Assembly (NCBI GenBank): GCA_016937795.1
Contig: JAFGVV010000049.1
Span: 124,001-188,000, forward strand
DNA length: 64,000 nucleotides
From: Paludibacteraceae bacterium
GTDB lineage: Bacteria; Bacteroidota; Bacteroidia; Bacteroidales; Paludibacteraceae
Reading direction: 5' to 3'
This document shows, one piece after another, positions 53,143 through 61,285 of the stretch. The translations under genes were made by a program, and so were the position numbers. The first letter of the stretch is position 1; each line of letters starts with the position of its first letter. A model generated the notes under the pieces. It ran no database searches. It was not told the DNA's origin and saw only the letters and a list, made by a program, of their open reading frames with translations.

Positions 53143-55386
53143 ATGAAAAAATCATTCCTGTCAATCCTTATTTTCTGCAGCCTTGTTTCCTTTGCAGGCA
53201 ATCCACAAGCTGTAAAATTTGTCGATCCCTATATTGGCACGGGCGATCACGGACATGTATTTCTGGGTGCGCATGTGCCTTTTGGAGCAGTTCAAACCGG
53301 GCCAACAAACTATGTAAAAGGCTGGGACTGGTGTTCGGGCTATCATTATTCCGACAGCATTCTGACTGGTTTTGCACAAACACACCTGAGCGGAACGGGC
53401 ATTGGCGACCTGGGCGATGTACTTATTATGCCCTACACCGGAGACATTAAAACATTTCCCGGAACAATAAAAGAACCACTCTCGGGCTATGCCACGCTTT
53501 ATAAACACAGCGACGAAACTGTACGCGCCGGATATTATGCCATTAACCTGCGTGCTTACGGCGTTAAAGCCGAACTTACCGCTACCGAGCGTGTGGCTTT
53601 TCATAAATATACTTTCCCCGAGTCGAAGGAATCGCGCATTGCCATCGACCTCGGTCATGGCATTGGCTGGGATCGCCCGACCGAAACATTTATCCGCAAA
53701 GTAGATGCACTGACCTATACAGGATATCGCTTTTCGACAGGCTGGGCCAATGATCAGCGATTGTATTTTGCCATAAAATTATCGAAAGCCGCCGATGCTG
53801 TTTTGTTTCTGGACAATCAGAAAAAAGCGGATGTCACTTCACTAAAAAGTGAAAGAGCCGTCTCCATACTTTCGTTTACAACTACCAAAAACGAAGCTGT
53901 GTTTGTAAAAGCAGGTATCTCACCCGTAAGCGAAGAAAATGCGTTGGCCAATATTGAAGCAGAAATCAGTGCCAAAAGTTTTGAAGCGGTCGCTGCGGAA
54001 GCTGAGCAGAAATGGAATACGGAATTGTCGCGTATCCGCATAAAAAGCGACAACACAAAAGACCTGCGTACTTTCTACACAGCCATGTATCATGCATTTA
54101 CTGCGCCTGTTATTTTCAACGACCACAACGGCGATTATCGTGGCACCGACAAAAAAGTATATCGCAATGCGGGATTCACCAACTACAGCGTATTCTCGTT
54201 GTGGGATACCTACCGCGCCGCACATCCGCTTTACACGCTGGTGCAACCCGAACGTGTGCCCGACATGATAAAATCTATGCTGGCCATTTATCAGCAACAG
54301 GGAAAACTTCCTATCTGGGCGCTGATGGGCTGCGAAACCGATTGTATGGTAGGCTATAGCGCAGTGCCTGTGGTTGCTGATGCTATTTTCAAGCATTTTG
54401 AAGGAATTGATACAGAACTGGCTTTCGAAGCCATGAAAGCATCGGCCACACGCGACGATTATGGCATGAAATACATGAAACAAATGGGATTTATTCCAGC
54501 CGATAAAGAAAAAGAATCGGTATCGAAAGCGCTGGAATACGCAGTTTCGGACTGGTGTATCGCACAACTGGCACAAAAACTCGGCAAGAAGGAGGACTTC
54601 GAATATTTTTCGAAAAGAGCAAAAGCTTATCAGGAATATTACGATAAGGCCACTGGGTTTCTGCGTCCGAAATTAGCAAGCGGACAGTTTAAAAGTCCGT
54701 TCAATCCTTTGGAGTCGATACACGGTGAAGGTGATTACACCGAAGGAAATGCATGGCAATATGCGTGGCTGATTCCTCAAGACGTGGAAGGAATGATAAA
54801 ACTTTATGGGGGCGAAAAACGCTTTGTGCAAAAGCTCGACAGCCTGTTTGTCATTCAGGGCGAAATGGGCGCACAGGCTTCCCCCGATATTTCGGGTTTG
54901 ATAGGTCAGTATGCACATGGCAATGAGCCGAGTCACCACATTGCGTACCTTTATGCCTATGCCGGACAACAGTGGAAAACGGCTGAAAAAGTGCGCTACA
55001 TCATGGACATTATGTACCACGACCAACCTGCCGGACTGAGCGGAAACGAAGATTGTGGTCAGATGTCGGCCTGGTATGTGCTTTCGGCCATGGGCTTTTA
55101 TCCTGTGAATCCGGCTGCAGGTTGTTTTGTGTTCGGGTCGCCGCTGTTTGAGGAAATGACACTTACGCTTCCCGATTCGAAATCGTTCAAAATAACCGCA
55201 AAAAACAACAGTCCGAAAAACATTTACATTCAATCGGTAAAACTAAACGGAAAGAAATACGCCCACTCATTTATTACTTACAGGGAAATTGTAAAAGGCG
55301 GAACGCTTGAATTTGTAATGGGCGAAAAGCCAAATAAAAAGTTTGGAAGCAAACTGAAAAATCGCCCGGAATCAGGAGTGTATTGA
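53143..55386 (+). CDS. Secreted GH92 alpha-mannosidase
   Basis: 747 residues. Start chosen at ATG 53143 because the signal peptide (MKKSFLSILIFCSLVSFAG) begins there. It is a calcium-dependent exo-alpha-mannosidase family member. PYIGTGDHGHVFLGAHVPFG, YTEGNAWQYAW (the E is the probable general acid), YAHGNEPSHH and SGNEDCGQMSAWYVLSAMGF are all present. The His-Glu pair found about 51 residues after that acid in alpha-1,2-specific members is not seen here (SPDISGLIGQ), so another linkage is likely. A long hairpin follows the gene. Confidence 0.95.
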   Translation: MKKSFLSILIFCSLVSFAGNPQAVKFVDPYIGTGDHGHVFLGAHVPFGAVQTGPTNYVKGWDWCSGYHYSDSILTGFAQTHLSGTGIGDLGDVLIMPYTGDIKTFPGTIKEPLSGYATLYKHSDETVRAGYYAINLRAYGVKAELTATERVAFHKYTFPESKESRIAIDLGHGIGWDRPTETFIRKVDALTYTGYRFSTGWANDQRLYFAIKLSKAADAVLFLDNQKKADVTSLKSERAVSILSFTTTKNEAVFVKAGISPVSEENALANIEAEISAKSFEAVAAEAEQKWNTELSRIRIKSDNTKDLRTFYTAMYHAFTAPVIFNDHNGDYRGTDKKVYRNAGFTNYSVFSLWDTYRAAHPLYTLVQPERVPDMIKSMLAIYQQQGKLPIWALMGCETDCMVGYSAVPVVADAIFKHFEGIDTELAFEAMKASATRDDYGMKYMKQMGFIPADKEKESVSKALEYAVSDWCIAQLAQKLGKKEDFEYFSKRAKAYQEYYDKATGFLRPKLASGQFKSPFNPLESIHGEGDYTEGNAWQYAWLIPQDVEGMIKLYGGEKRFVQKLDSLFVIQGEMGAQASPDISGLIGQYAHGNEPSHHIAYLYAYAGQQWKTAEKVRYIMDIMYHDQPAGLSGNEDCGQMSAWYVLSAMGFYPVNPAAGCFVFGSPLFEEMTLTLPDSKSFKITAKNNSPKNIYIQSVKLNGKKYAHSFITYREIVKGGTLEFVMGEKPNKKFGSKLKNRPESGVY

Positions 55387-55426
55387 CGAACGCTGTTCAA
55401 ACTGACACGCTTGTAAAAAATGAATT

Positions 55427-55471
55427 TGGAGCACGTTTTACGGATTAAGAAATCCTGTAGAACGTGCTCCA
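55427..55471. terminator. Long hairpin between convergent genes
   Basis: TGGAGCACGTT (55427-55437) pairs with AACGTGCTCCA (55461-55471), with an inner ACGGATT / AATCCTGT stem. No strong T-run follows, but position between convergent genes fits termination. Confidence 0.7.
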
Positions 55472-55554
55472 GACTTTAGCATTTTATTTATGAATTCCCT
55501 CGCGGCACCCGGGATGACAATTATTTATTTTACCCCTCACAGCCAAAAACTAAG

Positions 55555-56328
55555 CTATTTCTTCTTTTCATCTATTTTAGTCAACATTTGCGACGCGGTC
55601 TTCCTTATTTCCCTATCCATATCGAATCTAGCCAAATGTTCAATATCCGAACGGGAAGCTAATTTGGAAAGCGCCACTTTTCGCACATCGGCATCCACAT
55701 CTGAGTAAACAATATGCTTGAGGTGATTCTGATCCTTCAGCATACTCACCGCCAACTTTTGAATGTCAGTTTCCGATTCGGAGAAAGCCACATGCATTAT
55801 ATTGTTTTCGTCCTTTAGCATTGTTACGGCTAATTTTCGTATTTCCGGCTCTTCATCCGACATGGCAATTTGAATAATACTATTCTCATCTTTAAGCAAA
55901 GTAACTGCATGCAACCGACTGCTCACATCATCATCCGACATAGCTGTAACTAATAATTGAGGATCATCCGTACTCTTTGAAGTTTGGGGTGAAACAAAAA
56001 TTGTTGATGAATCGGAAGAAGAAATATTAATACTGCGTCTTATAATTTCAAAATCAGAAAAAGATGATTCTTTTTCCGATTCTACTGACCGTCCGGTTCT
56101 GGCATAACGCCCATCTGTCGTTCTTTTATATATTTCTCGTCTGACAGTTTTGAGGCCATTTTTGGTTTCTTCTGTAATGATTAACAACGAATCGTTCTTT
56201 ACCAAATCGGGTAATGTAATAATACTGTCGGAAGTGAAGACACTTAAATATTCACCCAAAAGATGCGCTTTATCAAATGTACAGGAAGACATAAGCGCTG
56301 CGAAAAATAAAAAGGTCAATTCTTTCAT
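55555..56328 (-). CDS. HEAT-repeat lipoprotein
   Basis: 257 residues from ATG 56328. MKELTFLFFAALMSSC is a lipoprotein signal with the lipobox cysteine at 16. The first part has no recognised domain. From about 120, roughly 25-residue helical repeats follow: RLHAVTLLKDENSIIQIAMS, IRKLAVTMLKDENNIMHVAF, IQKLAVSMLKDQNHLKHIVY and VRKVALSKLASRSDIEHLAR. These HEAT-like units are usually protein-binding scaffolds. It is last in a run with CotH and a thioredoxin-like gene (27-bp spacing). Confidence 0.83.
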   Translation of the reverse strand: MKELTFLFFAALMSSCTFDKAHLLGEYLSVFTSDSIITLPDLVKNDSLLIITEETKNGLKTVRREIYKRTTDGRYARTGRSVESEKESSFSDFEIIRRSINISSSDSSTIFVSPQTSKSTDDPQLLVTAMSDDDVSSRLHAVTLLKDENSIIQIAMSDEEPEIRKLAVTMLKDENNIMHVAFSESETDIQKLAVSMLKDQNHLKHIVYSDVDADVRKVALSKLASRSDIEHLARFDMDREIRKTASQMLTKIDEKKK

Positions 56329-56355
56329 AATGATTTTAGATTTATTTCTTAGCAA

Positions 56356-56787
56356 TTATTCATTCAACAATTTTTCTATTTCGGTTTTAATCCATGCATT
56401 ATCTCTGATTCCTGCTTCGGAATAGCGAACTGTGCCTTTTTTATCAATCAGCAGAAAGTGAGGTATCCCGTTTACTTTGTACAGGTTAGTGAGCTTGTTC
56501 CATTCATCAATGTTCAGCCGAAAATGCTCTCCTTTGATATCTTTGGTCAGATTTTTCCATATATCAAGCGGAGAAGTTTCGTTGGCTACGTACACAAACA
56601 CCACAGGCTGCGCTTTCAATTCTTCTTTCAGAGGTTTTATTTGCTGCATGGCTCCGCGACACGGACTGCACCATGTAGCCCAAAAATCGACATAAACCAC
56701 CTGCCCTTCATATTTTTTGAAGAAGTCCTGAGAATAAGTATTCAAGCTGAATAAAATGCCCAAAACAAACGTAAGCAGAAATTTCAT
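56356..56787 (-). CDS. Secreted thioredoxin-like (TlpA-type) protein
   Basis: 143 residues from ATG 56787, which starts a signal peptide (MKFLLTFVLGILFSLNTYSQ). The redox site is WATWCSPCRG. GIPHFLLIDKKGTVRYSEAG gives the cis-proline and following strand of TlpA/ResA proteins. It would reduce periplasmic disulfides or haem-protein cysteines. A longer upstream frame is ignored because it overlaps the end of the CotH gene. The CotH stop lies 19 bp upstream. Confidence 0.9.
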   Translation of the reverse strand: MKFLLTFVLGILFSLNTYSQDFFKKYEGQVVYVDFWATWCSPCRGAMQQIKPLKEELKAQPVVFVYVANETSPLDIWKNLTKDIKGEHFRLNIDEWNKLTNLYKVNGIPHFLLIDKKGTVRYSEAGIRDNAWIKTEIEKLLNE

Positions 56788-56806
56788 GTATAAACAATGA
56801 TTGAAT

Positions 56807-58789
56807 TTACATTGAGTATTTACGCGTATAAACCACTCCGTCATGCTCAACCGTAATCACATAAACGCCACTGCTTAACAGGACTGACAGTTCGGATTGA
56901 TTGGTTGCCTCGGCTCTGAGAACTCCAAACATATCAAACACTTTCACGTGGCTACCCTGAGGAATTTGAGAAATATAAAGGGTGTTGGCTGAATTCCGGA
57001 CAAGAATGTTCAGATCGTCGAATGGTTGCTGTAAATGCGTAGCGCCCGGAATATAATTCACTTTTTTGTCGAGCCAGTCGATACGGCTTCTGATATAGTT
57101 TCTCACATTGCTGACTTCGGCGGCATAACTGCCATGAATTACAGGGTTTTCGTGTACTTTGATGTTCATTATCGGCCAGCGTTTAAAGTTCAGTTCCTGC
57201 GATGTAGCCAGCAGGTTTGCAAAGCTATCGATCACTGCCGTCAGTACATCTTTCGAGATTTTATTTTTATCTCTGTAAACCGAATAAACCCTGCGAAGTT
57301 GTTCCTGCACACCTTTGTCGGACAACACTCTTGAGACCAGACTCTTGGTATTTCCGGCAGCACTGGTAGAGGTCCACATACTAATCCACTCATTGGATTG
57401 ATTTGAACGTTCGGTAATGGAGTAAGTACGCCAATCGTTTTCGAAACCCAGGTCGAAATCCCAAACCGGACTAAAATAGAACTTATCATCATTAACCCGT
57501 TTACTCAAATACACACTCCAATAGGTATCGGTATTACCCGAAAATTCACCCACCAGAAAATGGCGGAGAAAACTTTCGAGATCGGTGTATTTGCGGAATC
57601 CATTCACCGGATCGGTATAGTTTGGCGCATTGACCGAGGCGGCAAAGCTTTCGAAATGTGCGGCAATTTCGGCTTCGTGCAAAGGCAGGATTTCGTCCTC
57701 GTCGGGATATTTAATGGTTACGGGAATGTTGTAGGTTTTTGAAGTGAAACGTTTGGGCTCGGTATACGAATATGCGTCAATCTCAATCAGATAGCCCGTG
57801 TAGCCTGAATTCATGTCAAGTTCATCAATATCCACACGATTTTTACGCACATCAATCTGGTCGCACAACTGATAAGTGCCTTTGTAATCGCCATTCAGCA
57901 CCACATCCACCGCTTCGGCAGGCGAAGTATAAGGCATTTCGAGCCGACGACTGAAATCGAAAGCCAGCATATTTCGCATCAATGTTTTGTCGCCGTAACT
58001 ATTGATAAGCGTCCAGTTTTTGGCTTTGGCAGGCAAACCGAGTAAATGAGTGGAGTTTGCCAGTTTCAGACGATAAGGTTTTTTAGGATGCGTCCAGCTG
58101 TTGTTTCCGCGTCCGCGAATATCGAGACTGTCAGTGTAAGTTTTCGTTCCGTTGTCGTACACCACTGTGATGATACCTTTTATGTATTCCTCCTTACTCA
58201 CAATATCCTGCGCATTTACAGTGTGAATATTGACTGTGGGCAAATTGGTAATTTGTGGCAGCAAAGTATCGTCGCCTTCCGACTCGTAACCATAAAACTT
58301 CAGTTCGCTTATATAACTGCTTTTGCCACTTTGCTGTGGTGTGGGAAACACAAAACGCACATAGCGAAAAGCTTTTGAGCTGAAAATGGGTTGTTTATTA
58401 AGCGTTCTTTCGGTAAGTCCGGGAACAATGTACAAGGCCACAGCATCTCCAAAATCGGGCTGATTGGCACCTTCGAAAATGCCAAGTTGCAGACGGTCGC
58501 GATAATCGGCATCCATTCGCGGACCGAAAGCTATTTCGGTAAGCACATGTTTCTTACCCAAATCCAATCCTATCCAGTTACCGGTTTGAGCGCAGGAACG
58601 AAAATAGGTATTGTTGTTATTGTCGAAAGCATTTGCCACAGGAAACTGCGTTTCATTGCAAATATCATTTTTCAGAATCTGTCCCGAAAGTTCTTTGGGC
58701 GTTGTAGTCTGCGCAAACGCATGGCTCAGCGACAACAGCAGCATCAATGAAACAAGCTTAAATATAATTTGAGAAGAATTATTTGACAT
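56807..58789 (-). CDS. Secreted CotH-kinase-family protein with discoidin-like and C-terminal sorting domains
   Basis: 660 residues from ATG 58789 (signal peptide IIFKLVSLMLLLSLSHAFAQ). About 45-170 resembles an F5/8 type C carbohydrate-binding domain (FPVANAFDNNNNTYFRSCAQ, RYVRFVFPTP). CotH core at about 185-530: DSLDIRGRGNNSWTHPKKPY, VVLNGDYKGTYQLCDQIDVR and FSPVWDFDLGFENDW. The last 75 residues (VKVFDMFGVLRAE, SSGVYVITVEHDGVVYTRKY) look like a type A C-terminal signal of type IX secretion. CotH proteins are atypical kinases of coat or surface proteins; the target here is unknown. Confidence 0.9.
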   Translation of the reverse strand: MSNNSSQIIFKLVSLMLLLSLSHAFAQTTTPKELSGQILKNDICNETQFPVANAFDNNNNTYFRSCAQTGNWIGLDLGKKHVLTEIAFGPRMDADYRDRLQLGIFEGANQPDFGDAVALYIVPGLTERTLNKQPIFSSKAFRYVRFVFPTPQQSGKSSYISELKFYGYESEGDDTLLPQITNLPTVNIHTVNAQDIVSKEEYIKGIITVVYDNGTKTYTDSLDIRGRGNNSWTHPKKPYRLKLANSTHLLGLPAKAKNWTLINSYGDKTLMRNMLAFDFSRRLEMPYTSPAEAVDVVLNGDYKGTYQLCDQIDVRKNRVDIDELDMNSGYTGYLIEIDAYSYTEPKRFTSKTYNIPVTIKYPDEDEILPLHEAEIAAHFESFAASVNAPNYTDPVNGFRKYTDLESFLRHFLVGEFSGNTDTYWSVYLSKRVNDDKFYFSPVWDFDLGFENDWRTYSITERSNQSNEWISMWTSTSAAGNTKSLVSRVLSDKGVQEQLRRVYSVYRDKNKISKDVLTAVIDSFANLLATSQELNFKRWPIMNIKVHENPVIHGSYAAEVSNVRNYIRSRIDWLDKKVNYIPGATHLQQPFDDLNILVRNSANTLYISQIPQGSHVKVFDMFGVLRAEATNQSELSVLLSSGVYVITVEHDGVVYTRKYSM

Positions 58790-58936
58790 CTTGTAGTTGT
58801 TATTAATCAGGTGAGAATGATTTGAATATGCATTACCACCAGGCAAAAAATGTGAATAGTATTAGTTAAGTGCATAATTCCGCAGAGTATAAAAATCTAA
58901 ATCTGACAGAATTATGCCCTTGCAAAGTTAAGAAAT

Positions 58937-61258
58937 TTATTTAGTTATAGAGAATGGTTTGTCATCTCCTTTATAAATCCTTTTTTTATTGGGTTTACTG
59001 CCCATGCTAAACACAAGCTCGCCACCATTCAAAACATCGGCACTTGTGATAAAGGCTTTGCTATAAGGCTTTCCGTTGAGTGTAACCGACTGCACATATT
59101 TGTTTTTGGCCGACACTTTGGGCGCTTTTACCACAAAGGCTTTTCCGTTTTCCAGATTCAGTTTCATTTCTTCGAAATAAGGTGCGCCAAACACATACTC
59201 GTCCACTCCGGGGCACACAGGATAAAACCCGAGCGCCGAAAGAATATACCATGCCGACATTTGTCCGCAATCGTCGTTTCCGCAAAGTCCGTCCACCTTG
59301 TTCAGATACTTGGTGTCCATAATCAGACGAATACGCTCCTGCGTTTTCCAGGGCTGCGAAGTCCAGGCATACAAATAAGGCACATGATGGCTCGGCTCGT
59401 TGCCATGCACATAATTTCCGATAATGCCTTCTTTGGTCACATCTTCGGTATGCTCAAAATACTTATCGGGCAAATGCATGGTGAATAATGAATCCAGACG
59501 TTGCACAAAGCGTTTGTCGCCACCCATTTGCGCCATTAGTCCGTTTACATCATGTGGCACGTAAAACGAATAATTCCAGGAATTACCTTCGATAAAACCC
59601 TGACCGTGCGTATCGAGTACATCAAATTTTTCTTTCCATTTGCCATCTTTGTGTTTCGGACGAACAAAACCCAGACTACTATCGAAAAGATTTTTGTAAT
59701 TCTGAGCACGTTTAAAATACTCTTCGGCCACTTTTTGATTCCCGATTGATTTGGCAAACATGGCAATGGCAAAATCGTCGTAAGCATATTCGAGCGTAAT
59801 AGAAGCGCCGCTGCCACTTGTTTCCAAAGGTACATACCCCAGTTTCAGGTAATCGGCAATTCCGTCGTAATACTTCAGGTTCGAACTGCTGATCATGGCT
59901 TCGAGGGCTTTTTGCTTGTCGAACGCAAGTCCTTTGGCAGCTGCATCGGACAGTACCGACACCGAGTGATAACCAATCATGCACCAGTTTTCGTTGCCCA
60001 TATGCGACCAAACCGGCAAAGCGCCGTGCACACTTTGTTGCTGATGCGCCAACATCGATTTCACAAAATCGGTATTGCGCTGGCGATTGATCAGGTTTTG
60101 AAGCGGGTGAAGTGCTCTATACGTATCCCAAACCGAGAAAACAGTATAATTTGTAAAATCCTTAGCCTCATGAATATTATGATCGATACCGCGATAACGG
60201 CCGTCCACATCAGTATAAACCGAAGGATTAATCATGGTGTGGTACAGCGAAGTATAAAGCGACACGAGCGCATCCTCATCACCTTTGGCCTGCATTACAG
60301 AGAGTTCTTTTTCCCATTTTGCATGGGTTTCAGCGTTGATTTTGTCGAACGATTTTCCGGCAGTTTCGGCTTTCAGATTGGCCAGAGCACCCAAACAATC
60401 CACCGGCGAAAGTGCCACTTTTACTTCCAGTTGTTCGCCTTCGGCAAAGTCGAAATCGAAAAAGGCCGTGATTTTGGTTCCGCCCATTTCCGGAAAGTTG
60501 TTTTCTATTTTGAATTTTCGCCAGAAACCATTGTAAAGCACTTTTTCGGCATTGCGGTGACCGTAGTTTTTAAAGGGTTTGGAAAATGAAATGGCAAAAT
60601 GCGTGTAGTTGGTGCGTGCCCAGCCACGTGTGATACGGTAACCGGTAAGCAAAGTATCGTTTTCGACACGCAGATTGGCCCAAAGCACTTTTCCGTCGTA
60701 ATTATAAATGCCCTGTACCAAATCGATAATCAGATGCGCTTCGCCTTTTGGGAAAGTATAGCGATGCACGCCGGCTCGTTCGGTAGCTGTAAGCTCAGCT
60801 TTGATACCGTAATCGTCGAGCATAACCGAGTAATAACCCGCTTTAGCCTGTTCGCGCTCGTGCGAAAAGCGCGAACGATAACCCGTTTCAGGCTTTTCGG
60901 CAGTTCCCGGGTCGAGTTGCAGTTTTCCAACAGTGGGCATTATCAGAATATCACCCAAATCGGAATGTCCAGTTCCGTTGAAATGCGTATGACTAAATCC
61001 TACAATGGTTTTATCATCGTACTGATATCCTGCACAATACTTATAGGTGTCTTTTTGATAAACACCGTTTATACTGTGCGGAATAAGTTCGGTATCGGGA
61101 CTAAGCTGCACCAGTCCAAAAGGCGAACAAGCCCCCGGAAAAGTGTGTCCCATCGATTTAGTACCAATAATGGGATTTACATAATCAATCGGGGTTTTCT
61201 GCGCATATCCGCTGATGGCAGACGCAATACACATGGCAGTTATAATTGTTTTTTTCAT
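58937..61258 (-). CDS. Secreted GH92 alpha-mannosidase
   Basis: 773 residues with signal peptide MKKTIITAMCIASAISGYAQ. PIIGTKSMGHTFPGACSPFG, FIEGNSWNYSF (probable acid E), YVHGNEPSHH and CGNDDCGQMSAWYILSALGF define the family. The HE pair tied to alpha-1,2 specificity is replaced by KEGIIGN, so alpha-1,3, 1,4 or 1,6 linkages are candidates. It sits 27 bp downstream of the next GH92 gene, same strand, and is probably co-transcribed. No SusC/SusD pair is in the window. Confidence 0.95.
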   Translation of the reverse strand: MKKTIITAMCIASAISGYAQKTPIDYVNPIIGTKSMGHTFPGACSPFGLVQLSPDTELIPHSINGVYQKDTYKYCAGYQYDDKTIVGFSHTHFNGTGHSDLGDILIMPTVGKLQLDPGTAEKPETGYRSRFSHEREQAKAGYYSVMLDDYGIKAELTATERAGVHRYTFPKGEAHLIIDLVQGIYNYDGKVLWANLRVENDTLLTGYRITRGWARTNYTHFAISFSKPFKNYGHRNAEKVLYNGFWRKFKIENNFPEMGGTKITAFFDFDFAEGEQLEVKVALSPVDCLGALANLKAETAGKSFDKINAETHAKWEKELSVMQAKGDEDALVSLYTSLYHTMINPSVYTDVDGRYRGIDHNIHEAKDFTNYTVFSVWDTYRALHPLQNLINRQRNTDFVKSMLAHQQQSVHGALPVWSHMGNENWCMIGYHSVSVLSDAAAKGLAFDKQKALEAMISSSNLKYYDGIADYLKLGYVPLETSGSGASITLEYAYDDFAIAMFAKSIGNQKVAEEYFKRAQNYKNLFDSSLGFVRPKHKDGKWKEKFDVLDTHGQGFIEGNSWNYSFYVPHDVNGLMAQMGGDKRFVQRLDSLFTMHLPDKYFEHTEDVTKEGIIGNYVHGNEPSHHVPYLYAWTSQPWKTQERIRLIMDTKYLNKVDGLCGNDDCGQMSAWYILSALGFYPVCPGVDEYVFGAPYFEEMKLNLENGKAFVVKAPKVSAKNKYVQSVTLNGKPYSKAFITSADVLNGGELVFSMGSKPNKKRIYKGDDKPFSITK

Positions 61259-61285
61259 TCAAATATTTTCTGATAAAACTAAAAT

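Noticed and set aside
59912..60589. 225-codon + strand frame, and its neighbour at 60599-61273
   Set aside because: Both are antisense to the second GH92 gene, with no homology signal, promoter or start context.
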